The position numbers and the translations under genes are program-made. From positions 1 through 64,000 of the forward strand of contig LTDK01000083.1 in assembly GCA_001642415.1 (NCBI GenBank): a stretch of 64,000 bases of DNA. The letters are read 5' to 3'. The notes beneath the pieces are model-generated. The model was given only the letters and a program-made list of their open reading frames with translations, was not told the DNA's origin and made no database searches. The stretch is from Nematocida ironsii (taxonomy: Eukaryota > Microsporidia). Positions 55,154 to 62,749 of this stretch are shown one piece after another (within the stretch, counting starts at the first letter, position 1; every line of letters starts with the position of its first letter).

Positions 55154-55576
55154 ACTAAAATAAATTTTTATTAACAGCTCTATTAGAAGTAATTATGAGT
55201 AATACTGCTATTGTTTATTAATATTGCCATCATAATATGTAAATGAATGCATTTTATCATTTGATTTGCTGTCACATTAAGCTTTGTTGGCAACAGATAA
55301 TAATATCTAATTTATGTATGTAGATAGCATGAATTTAATAACAAATGTATATATGCCAGTGCTATTGCTATTGTATAAATAGACTGATTATTTTATTTCA
55401 ATAGTTATCTGCATACACACTAGTAGGCGCTTCTGCCCAGTATATATATGCCCACCGTGCTTGAAAATAAAATGCATGGCTTGAGTTCTATCTAAGTGTA
55501 TATTTTTATAGTGTTTATTCCTCTATATGATTGGTCTCATTAGTTGAATAAGTTTGCATATGGCTATCTCTGAAAT

Positions 55577-55586
55577 TTCGGGTTAT
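55577..55586 (+). promoter_or_regulatory. TTCGGGTTAT motif
   Basis: An exact copy, 162 bases upstream of the start of the secreted gene at 55749, just before the inverted repeat. Confidence 0.4.
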
Positions 55587-55634
55587 ATTAAATTGTTTTG
55601 ATCAAAAAAACAATATATATACTGTTTTAATTTA

Positions 55635-55685
55635 TGTAAGGCATAAATAATATTTTATTTTAATAAATAATGCATAGTTCACAAT
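55635..55685 (-). repeat. Dispersed ~50-bp repeat, copy C (inverted)
   Basis: The reverse complement of the element: on the + strand it runs TGTAAGGCATAAATAATATT...TAATGCATAGTTCACA. Together with copy D it forms an inverted repeat whose arms of about 42 bases flank a short spacer. Confidence 0.85.
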
Positions 55686-55694
55686 TTATAAAAT

Positions 55695-55745
55695 ATGTAA
55701 TATAAGCATGATTTATTAAAATAAAATATTATTTATGCCTTACAA
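55695..55745 (+). repeat. Dispersed ~50-bp repeat, copy D
   Basis: Ends ATTTATGCCTTACAA, three bases before the ATG at 55749, so the element forms the entire proximal promoter and leader of this gene. Same orientation relative to the gene as copy B before 7831. Confidence 0.85.
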
Positions 55746-55748
55746 AAT

Positions 55749-57167
55749 ATGAAAATCTCAAAAATAATAATAATCAAAAGAAAGGCAATAATGCTGGTTA
55801 TTTGGTATATGTGGGTGCGCGCATCCAATGAGGAAGACCTATATATACTGAATGGCATGGATGATAGTATAAATAATAATTGCACCTCTGCGGATATTTA
55901 TAACCATGTTCAACCAGACCAATTTATAAATAATTTTAATGAATGCTTAATAGATGAAGAACAATTGTATAATCCTTATAATATTCAATGTATTTCATTA
56001 AACAGCAGTAGTGCATTAATAGAGAATCTGCCAGATGTACCAAATTTAAATACATTAAGCACCTGTCCTACAGACGATTCTTATAGCAATGGTTATTGCA
56101 TACTAGATGACATGCAAACACACAATCCTTGTAATGCTCAATATACTACTTTAAATAATGTACCATATGGCAAAAATGTTACTGAAACTGAAACTCTATC
56201 TATATTTACTCCACATCCTACAAGCATAGATTATAACCAGGATGCATCCTCACTATTTGAATTGAATAGCAGCGAACCCCAAAAAATACATGAAATTGGC
56301 GAAAATCAAAAAAGCGCACATGCAAGTACATCTACAAATAGAAAAAGAAATAATCAGAATCATAAAAACATTGAGCCAAGTACACATACAAATTCCAACA
56401 ACAGCAATGATGGGAATGAATTATCACAAACACCCTTTGTAACATCGTCTATTATAGATTTAGATGGGTATAAAAATGCTGTAGCACAATTGCATAATTA
56501 TAAACTAGAATTTACAGAAGATGAACAGAAAAAAGAGAAACTTTCATGTAGACTATATCTTAATGCTAAAGAATATGATGAAGCTAAATATATAAAATTT
56601 AAAGCCGACATAGGTGATATTACTAAAAAATACAAAGACATATGGATGGCTTTGCATAAGCTTAAGAAAGAAACCACATACAAAATTTTGGAATACATAG
56701 GTTATATAGGCAAATATAAAATCCTAGAAAACGATTTATTCAAAGATTGCAATCTTTCATATTATCCTGGAATTTTATCCGATATAAGTAAAATATGTAA
56801 ATCCTCGTATAGTATTACTAAAAGAGCTTTTAAAAAAAGAACGCCCAAAAACAAGCTAACTAACAAGTCAGAAAGCGATTCAAAAAAATCAAAAGTAGAA
56901 TCAGATAGAAATATAATCACACTTGGTAATATATATGCTAAAAGAAAGATAAACCTTCTATGGCATGCAGAAAGCATGCTGACATTGTGTAACAACCGGA
57001 TTTTACAGAGCTCATTTGTTTGTGCGAAAGATACTGCAAATGACTTGAATCTACAGAGACAGCTGCTATTAATTCTATGTCTTCCCGAAATATATGAAGA
57101 TCTTTTCTATATGGAATATGAAGAAATTGATTTGCTAAGGAAAAAAAATCATGGCCAGCCCTCTTAA
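55749..57167 (+). CDS. N-terminal part of secreted orphan
   Basis: 472 residues with a probable signal peptide (a basic start KISKIIIIKRK, then AIMLVIWYMWVRAS). Residues ~30-200 are acidic, Asn/Thr/Ser-rich, with scattered Cys. Residues ~235-420 are helical and Lys/Tyr-rich. It contains NLS-like clusters (NRKRNNQNHKN, KKRTPKNK, KKSK). The frame ends just after the A8 run, and the residues after the run are probably out of the true frame. The dispersed repeat directly precedes the ATG. Fits a large secreted effector family of the Nematocida kind, by inference. Confidence 0.65.
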   Translation: MKISKIIIIKRKAIMLVIWYMWVRASNEEDLYILNGMDDSINNNCTSADIYNHVQPDQFINNFNECLIDEEQLYNPYNIQCISLNSSSALIENLPDVPNLNTLSTCPTDDSYSNGYCILDDMQTHNPCNAQYTTLNNVPYGKNVTETETLSIFTPHPTSIDYNQDASSLFELNSSEPQKIHEIGENQKSAHASTSTNRKRNNQNHKNIEPSTHTNSNNSNDGNELSQTPFVTSSIIDLDGYKNAVAQLHNYKLEFTEDEQKKEKLSCRLYLNAKEYDEAKYIKFKADIGDITKKYKDIWMALHKLKKETTYKILEYIGYIGKYKILENDLFKDCNLSYYPGILSDISKICKSSYSITKRAFKKRTPKNKLTNKSESDSKKSKVESDRNIITLGNIYAKRKINLLWHAESMLTLCNNRILQSSFVCAKDTANDLNLQRQLLLILCLPEIYEDLFYMEYEEIDLLRKKNHGQPS

Positions 57168-57217
57168 GAAACAATATAAAAGTCTATGTGGCCGATTTTG
57201 TATTATAGAATACTTAT

Positions 57218-57538
57218 ATGGAAAAATTCACAATAACAGTAAAATTATGCATAATTCATACCAAAAAATACTACAGATTAAAATTGATTTTTTTATATGA
57301 TTGTGATGACATTGAAGTGTATAAAATTGCATATGAGGCTTTTGCTTATTTCTACAAATATTCTTTCTGCTTATATAAAACCCATAACAATGACCATATA
57401 AATAATCCTTCTTTTTTAGAACATAATGACAATAATTATTTATATATGAGAAATTATACAAAAATACATTCAATTGGTAAAAATGCATATCAAGGAAAAG
57501 GAGTTGTTTTGTTTTTTGATAAAAAAAGTGCACTATGA
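57218..57538 (+). CDS. Middle fragment of secreted orphan
   Basis: 106 residues, Tyr/Phe/Lys-rich with no signal peptide. Its stop TGA overlaps the ATG of the next segment (ATGA at 57535-57538). Its first ~25 residues overlap another frame (57151-57300) that continues more smoothly from the upstream part, so the true coding portion probably begins near the T7 run at 57288. Unlikely to be a free-standing gene. Confidence 0.4.
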   Translation: MEKFTITVKLCIIHTKKYYRLKLIFLYDCDDIEVYKIAYEAFAYFYKYSFCLYKTHNNDHINNPSFLEHNDNNYLYMRNYTKIHSIGKNAYQGKGVVLFFDKKSAL

Positions 57539-58941
57539 CATTTAACTACATCAATACAAAAGAGAATACTAGAATGTTGGACAGGATCCAAAAAAAAGGC
57601 ATGATTTATGTTCATAATTTGAACAAATACATATTGCCATCTTATACACAGCATTATCACGTCCAACTTGTAGATAACAGTATGCATGGCATGCATGTTA
57701 TACATCTTCCATTTTTTGCGTTTACAAAGAATGGCACTACGACGTATCACTACATACACACAATTGAGGAGATTGTAAAATATATAATAGACATATTCTA
57801 TTCTACAACTATAAATAGCAATAAAAAATCGCGCCATAATGTATATCCATTTAAATACAATAGGCAGGATAAGACGTGGTCAATAATAACCAGGCCTGAG
57901 CCTAAAAAAGATCAGATTAAAAAAAGAAGGCTCGATAATAGCAATAACATATGTGACATGGATAAAACTATAGAAGAAATGCACAATGATGGATTCGATG
58001 TTGTATTCTACTACATTAAAGAGAATATAAAAACTACTGAGTTTGTGTTTGCACAGTTTAATCCTATTGATGCAGAAACAATTAATGCTGCATATAGAGA
58101 AAACGAAGAAGAAGCAAAGAAGTTGTTTGATGGATATATGCCAAACAATGATGCTCCACGAATTCCACTATTCTTGCCTAGAATAATGACCTCTGCAGTG
58201 CATTTTGGTCCATATGTTCTAAAGCCAGAAAAATATAAAATTATACCCAATGAAGACTACCAAAACCCAGTTGCCATTGAATTTTCCAATTGGCTGGATA
58301 TTGTGGTTAAGAGAAAAGACCTAAAACTTACAACTATAGAATTACTTAAAAAATTTAGACATGAAATATACTATTACAGCGATTTCTACATACTAGATCT
58401 AAACACTCTATACGAAGACTGCGACTGTTACAGCATGGAAGTTAAGCAAATAGAATTAAATGAACATGAAATAGAACTCTCTTGGAATGCAAAGAAGCAA
58501 CTTGGCATAGGAGAGTATACTAACTATTTATTTGATATAAAATCAAGGTCTTTTTTATATAGTAAAGATCAAAATCTGAAGAAAATTGCTGATTTATTTC
58601 TATTTTTAAAAATGCTTCAAAGAAAGCACGTGTCACAGGACATGCTTCGTTATGGGATATGCATATATTCTAAGAAAGCCCAAAAGCCATGTTTTACAGT
58701 AGTTCCTCTATTATGTCCTGAAATGAAAAATCATATGAATGACTTATTCTGTGAAGACCATGAAATGCATCATATGCTTAGCCCGCGATTAAAAGAAAAC
58801 ATTAAACATTTAAAGAAAAATCATAACATAAATATTTCAGATGTTTTAAATATTTCTAAACTATGCATAACCATAAAGGATGTTAATTATACAAAATCTA
58901 AGCTTGGTTTACATTATATTATCATGAACTCAATGTTTTAG
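57535..58941 (+). CDS. C-terminal part of secreted orphan
   Basis: 468 residues, mixed helical/beta and rich in Lys, Tyr, Asn and Asp, without signal peptide or membrane segment. It has an NLS-like basic run (KKDQIKKRRLDNSN) near residue 130, clustered Cys near 300-305 (YEDCDCYS), and a His-rich patch near 405-415. A stop lies five codons upstream of the ATG in the same frame; one added base in the A7 run would bypass it. As a stand-alone gene it would have no promoter space. No family recognised. Confidence 0.55.
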   Translation: MTFNYINTKENTRMLDRIQKKGMIYVHNLNKYILPSYTQHYHVQLVDNSMHGMHVIHLPFFAFTKNGTTTYHYIHTIEEIVKYIIDIFYSTTINSNKKSRHNVYPFKYNRQDKTWSIITRPEPKKDQIKKRRLDNSNNICDMDKTIEEMHNDGFDVVFYYIKENIKTTEFVFAQFNPIDAETINAAYRENEEEAKKLFDGYMPNNDAPRIPLFLPRIMTSAVHFGPYVLKPEKYKIIPNEDYQNPVAIEFSNWLDIVVKRKDLKLTTIELLKKFRHEIYYYSDFYILDLNTLYEDCDCYSMEVKQIELNEHEIELSWNAKKQLGIGEYTNYLFDIKSRSFLYSKDQNLKKIADLFLFLKMLQRKHVSQDMLRYGICIYSKKAQKPCFTVVPLLCPEMKNHMNDLFCEDHEMHHMLSPRLKENIKHLKKNHNINISDVLNISKLCITIKDVNYTKSKLGLHYIIMNSMF

Positions 58942-59862
58942 CACCTATGATTAAATACGCGATATATGTGATCAAATGTTAATCATATGCCTTTACTATT
59001 CAAGTAATTATAAAAATAACACCAAGTAATAAAAGATCATTTCTAATGGGTATAAGTATTAATAATTTAAATAAATTTTAAATTTAGTTTATTCCTGTTA
59101 CATAGAAATAAATATTCCTTTCATTTTTATATTTAAATAGAATTATATACGTGTTTATTTTTTTATTTTACAGCTATAACAAGAGAAACCAATAGTAATA
59201 AGATATACATAGGCTATTACTGAAGAAAGCATATATAAAGATGAATACTTATTTAGACTAAATATTAAATTATACTATAATAGAGTGGTTTAAAGCGCTA
59301 GGGACAAATTAGATACACATAGAAATAACAGTGTAAATATCTAAACATAAGAAATAAGAACATTACATACAGATCAAACTCTAGTAATAATTGATTTCTT
59401 AAAGATACTTGATATATTGTTGAAAAGAGTGCTAGAATAAATTTAAAAAACAAAAAGGTTTATAAATATGAGTTATATGTTTAATAAAGGATAAAAGTTG
59501 AGCAAAAATGAACAATTCAAAGAAGCTAAATAGCAATATAAAGAAAATTCAATGAATATGTAAAGAACCCGAAACAATTTTCATGTAATTATAAGTAATT
59601 AAATAAGTGTAAAAGAATAATAGTAGGCTTGAATAAAAGACAAGCCATAAACTAGAAAAAGATAAGTATTCCTCTAGTAATTATTAAATACAGAAATAAA
59701 AAGTATTTATAGCAAATTAAACTAAGACAAAATTCTATTAAGATAGCTACTAACATAGTTGAATTCTTGGCCAATAAGTTGTTTTCTATTAATATATAGA
59801 TTATAACATGAAGAATATTATGTGCAGACTGGATTCGAAGTATATTTTGAATAAATACTATA
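58942..59862. other. Convergent intergenic spacer
   Basis: The longest gene-free spacer after the window's start. AT-rich; contains an AACCCGAA motif relative (59567-59574). No gene recognised. Confidence 0.5.
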
Positions 59863-60726
59863 TTATTGGTTTACACTTGCTCTTAAGCTGGCCCACTTAT
59901 AAAAATCTGCAATTATTAGAAGATGCAAGGATATTATAAGCAGGGCGACTGCGTAATACATCCAAAAGATTATGCGTTGATTTTTTGTCTTTGGCCAAGT
60001 TATGTAGAGTATACCCACTTTGGATATATACTTTTTTTTGGACAGGAATAGCATATAAAACATTCCTATAAGTATGCTCAAAACCTTCCACCCAATTCCT
60101 ATCCACAGAATAATAACTATATTCTTGGCTTGTCTTAAATCCGAAACTTCGCTGTATATAAGCGGAACAACAATCATAAAGAAGAGCACACCAATCTGTG
60201 CATATATTGGTGAGCAGAGGTCATTGATCCCTACATCGTCAGTTATAATGTGTCTGTAAATCATATAGAACCCCATTGAGCATACGCTGATGAGAATTAA
60301 AACCCATGGATATACTAAGTTAATAAATATTCTAAATATATGAGTACTTGCAAATTCAAGATTCTTCTTAAGTATGTCATCTGACATAACACAGAAATTA
60401 CTTCTCCATAAAACAAATGCACAGAAAGTTGTGAACACATAATCAAATGGCATGAAAATAGTTCTATAGAAGGAAGCTAGCAGCATAAGAAGTTCCTGCG
60501 TTATACTGTAATACTCAGGAGTTTTTGGCTTTTGTGCATTCTGGTTATTATCTGGAGATGAATCTAGCACTTCTTCATTTTGGGCAGTGTTGGATAGCTC
60601 ATCTGCTTCGGGCTGTACAATTGGTGCATTTGTTATAAATGAAGTGGATTTTTCTTCTATTATCTTATTTTCTGGATTTGTTATTTTAAATTTTACTAAT
60701 GTAATTTGTTTTTGTTCCTGGTTCAT
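59863..60726 (-). CDS. Multi-pass membrane protein, unknown
   Basis: 287 residues. The N-terminal ~70 are hydrophilic and acidic (Glu, Asn, Gln), without signal peptide and so probably cytosolic. About five membrane spans follow (approximately 85-107, 137-160, 172-192, 205-228, 254-275) with short basic loops (FLSKKKYISK, WPKTKNQR). It contains a VYPWV turn. Layout resembles small ER or plasma-membrane proteins such as Yip1/PRA1 or tetraspan families, but no signature is kept. It lies in the accessory block and is separated from neighbours by long spacers on both sides. Confidence 0.65.
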   Translation of the reverse strand: MNQEQKQITLVKFKITNPENKIIEEKSTSFITNAPIVQPEADELSNTAQNEEVLDSSPDNNQNAQKPKTPEYYSITQELLMLLASFYRTIFMPFDYVFTTFCAFVLWRSNFCVMSDDILKKNLEFASTHIFRIFINLVYPWVLILISVCSMGFYMIYRHIITDDVGINDLCSPIYAQIGVLFFMIVVPLIYSEVSDLRQAKNIVIILWIGIGWKVLSILIGMFYMLFLSKKKYISKVGILYITWPKTKNQRIIFWMYYAVALLIISLHLLIIADFYKWASLRASVNQ

Positions 60727-61378
60727 TCTTCTGTAATCTAATTTAACTATATTTAAATTTACATTTATGTCTTATTAGAATTTAAAATCAAATTAAAAAA
60801 AATTAGTTAATTAAAATCATTATCTTAGAAAGAAATCTATAACTATAAAGAAATTCAAGAAATTGTACAGGTTGGTTTCTATCATATAATAACCCATAAA
60901 GAAAGCAGAAGCCGTATGCCCACTTATGCAAGCTTATATAGAGTTGTTATACATGGGTATTTAAAGTTATATAACCCAAGAATAATAAAAAATTTGAATC
61001 GGTTTATTTATTGTAACAGAAATAAACAATTGTACATGTTTAATTTTAGAGTATATTGACATATTATTACAGTAGAATATGACAGATTATATCGAATACA
61101 CCAATTAAATCTCAATTATATCTTAGATTGTTTTAAATTATATGTACACACTGACCCGAAATTCTAAGTAGTTATAGGCAATTAATTTTGGGTTGTATAT
61201 AATAAATTCAGATTATATCAGAGTATTTTATGGCCTAGTTTAAATTAAAGTACTTTTTCTGTGTTCTGTACTAGTTTAAAGCATTTTAGTAGTTCTTATA
61301 ATAATGCACTTTTCCTATAATTTCTAAGTGTATACAATGGAAGAAGGAATGCATTTTTATTTTTTTACTTGACTGCTT
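60727..61378. other. Tandem intergenic spacer
   Basis: Contains motif relatives: AATAACCCATAA (near 60888), ATATAACCCAAG (near 60970), TGACCCGAAATT (near 61152) and TTTTGGGTTGTAT (near 61187). No gene recognised. Confidence 0.45.
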
Positions 61379-62122
61379 TTATTTTTGTGAGTTATACGCA
61401 TTTTTCATTTGGCGGAGTGTATGGATAATTTCCGTTGGAGACTTTCCAGAGAACTCCTTCCTCTTCTCTACCAAACTGGTATTCATGTAAAAATTATGTT
61501 TCTTTTCCTCTCCTACTGTTAAAAAGATTCTTTCAGATGAGCATAGGTCTTCTGGATCAGGAATAAGCACTCTTCTAAACTGCATATTGCTCTCTTTATA
61601 TTCATGGCCGTAGTATACAACAGTATCTGAAGGCAGGCTAGAAATTTTCTTCAGTGCACTGTGCATCATTTCTGCTGTGCCTTCAAAGAAGATTCCGCAG
61701 CCTAGATAAAAAAGAGTGCCGCCCACAAACACAGCAGCACTTTCTTTACTGGTTGTATCATAGACTGTGTATGCAAAGCTGTCCTGTGTGTGGCATGGGA
61801 TGTGCATGCACTCTATACGTAGTGCACCAATTGATATGACATCACCATCCTTACAGATATGTGTTGCATATGACTGGGAAGAGCCTGCGTATATATCTGC
61901 AGTGAGGTGCATTCTTTTTATTTTTGCATTCCCTGCAGAGTGGTCTTCGTGATGGTGCGTTGTGAGCACTGCTATTTTTGTTTCTGATGTGGCCAGAAAT
62001 TGCTCTGCTTCTTTTTCTATTTTCATTGGCTCAACTGGATCAACAAAAACAAGCTCATTCTGTGGACCAACTATTATATACATTAAGTTTGTTTCTCTTG
62101 CACCAATTGGAATAATCTGCAT
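61379..62122 (-). CDS. GLO2: Glyoxalase II-like metallo-beta-lactamase protein
   Basis: 247 residues with the metallo-beta-lactamase fold of hydroxyacylglutathione hydrolase, which splits S-lactoylglutathione to lactate and glutathione. Ligands seen: THHHEDH (His56, His58, Asp60, His61), His111 in IPCHTQDS, His173 in YYGHEY. The block FVGGTLFYLGCGIFFEGTAE aligns to the family's FTGDTLFxxGCGxFxEGTAD, but the metal-bridging Asp is Gly135 (codon GGC). Everything else, including the C-terminal domain, is kept. The enzyme may bind one metal or have lost activity. The start is 32 bases from the divergent C-CAP gene. Confidence 0.88.
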   Translation of the reverse strand: MQIIPIGARETNLMYIIVGPQNELVFVDPVEPMKIEKEAEQFLATSETKIAVLTTHHHEDHSAGNAKIKRMHLTADIYAGSSQSYATHICKDGDVISIGALRIECMHIPCHTQDSFAYTVYDTTSKESAAVFVGGTLFYLGCGIFFEGTAEMMHSALKKISSLPSDTVVYYGHEYKESNMQFRRVLIPDPEDLCSSERIFLTVGEEKKHNFYMNTSLVEKRKEFSGKSPTEIIHTLRQMKNAYNSQK

Positions 62123-62154
62123 ACACTAGCAAAAGTTTTCTCCTTTTACCCCCT

Positions 62155-62637
62155 ATGAATCGCAAGATTATTGAAGTAAAGCAGTTGCGAGGCGATTGCA
62201 AAGTGGTGGAGGCAAACCCAGACCAGGTTGTGTATATTGCAGATGTTGTAGAATCACAAGTGATAATAAAGGGGCCGTGTATGAAAGTAGTCGCAATTGA
62301 TGTTCACAAGAGCATGATTGTAATTAAGAAGGCCACGACAACAGTGGAAATAGCTCGGGCAAAAAGCTCGCTATTTGTTGTGGGGAGCAGCCCGCTCACG
62401 TCTCTTGAGCAGTGTATAGAGTGCCGCATGGGCACAGTGGAGAGTCCTACAGAAATACGTATGCGGCGGTGTATGTCGATTTCTCTAGTATATCTGAAGG
62501 GGGTGGATACAGACAAAGAAACTGTTGAGTCTCTTGATGAAATGTGTCAGAGTGCAGAAGAGCAGCACCTTCCAGACGAGATACAGACGGTTGTAGAGAA
62601 TGGAGTGGCTAAAAGCAATATAATAAAAAACGGATAG
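62155..62637 (+). CDS. Stand-alone C-CAP domain (Srv2-like)
   Basis: 160 residues that correspond only to the C-terminal beta-helix domain of cyclase-associated protein: QVVYIADVVESQVIIKGPCM, then VVAIDVHKSMIVI and VEIARAKSSLFVVG, matching the CAP rungs VAYIYKCxNTTLQIKGKINSI and GIVEIINSKDVKVQVMG. The end HLPDEIQTVVENG fits the PEQFKTLxNG tail. In full-length CAP this domain binds ADP-actin and promotes nucleotide exchange. The helical folded domain and proline-rich region are absent. Tubulin cofactor C shares the fold but its arginine-finger motif is not evident. Confidence 0.65.
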   Translation: MNRKIIEVKQLRGDCKVVEANPDQVVYIADVVESQVIIKGPCMKVVAIDVHKSMIVIKKATTTVEIARAKSSLFVVGSSPLTSLEQCIECRMGTVESPTEIRMRRCMSISLVYLKGVDTDKETVESLDEMCQSAEEQHLPDEIQTVVENGVAKSNIIKNG

Positions 62638-62749
62638 GGCAATAGATATAGGTAGCCGAAAATAAAATATTTTTATTCATCGCTTATATAATGAAAGCAC
62701 GGCAGGGTTGTATATAGAATCTGTCTTGCTGTTTTTGAGCAAATAGACC

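Larger units (their letters stand above)
55038..55748. other. Divergent intergenic region with inverted repeat
   Basis: Holds two exact motif copies (55144-55153 and 55577-55586) and the two dispersed-repeat copies in inverted orientation (55635-55745), the latter abutting the start codon at 55749. Confidence 0.6.
55749..58941 (+). pseudogene. Large secreted gene broken into three frames
   Basis: Three successive reading frames look like one gene of about 1,060 codons split by single-base length changes in homopolymers. Frame 1 of the locus (55749-57167) runs into an A8 run at 57141-57148. Skipping one base there opens a second frame until a TGA at 57298-57300. A T7 run at 57288-57294 allows passage to the frame of the 57218-57538 segment, and an A7 run at 57521-57527 allows passage to the last segment (57535-58941), which has no signal peptide of its own. 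The parts keep the same codon style and charge. Either the gene is decaying, or the runs are misread, or frameshifting occurs. No homolog was available to align. Confidence 0.55.
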
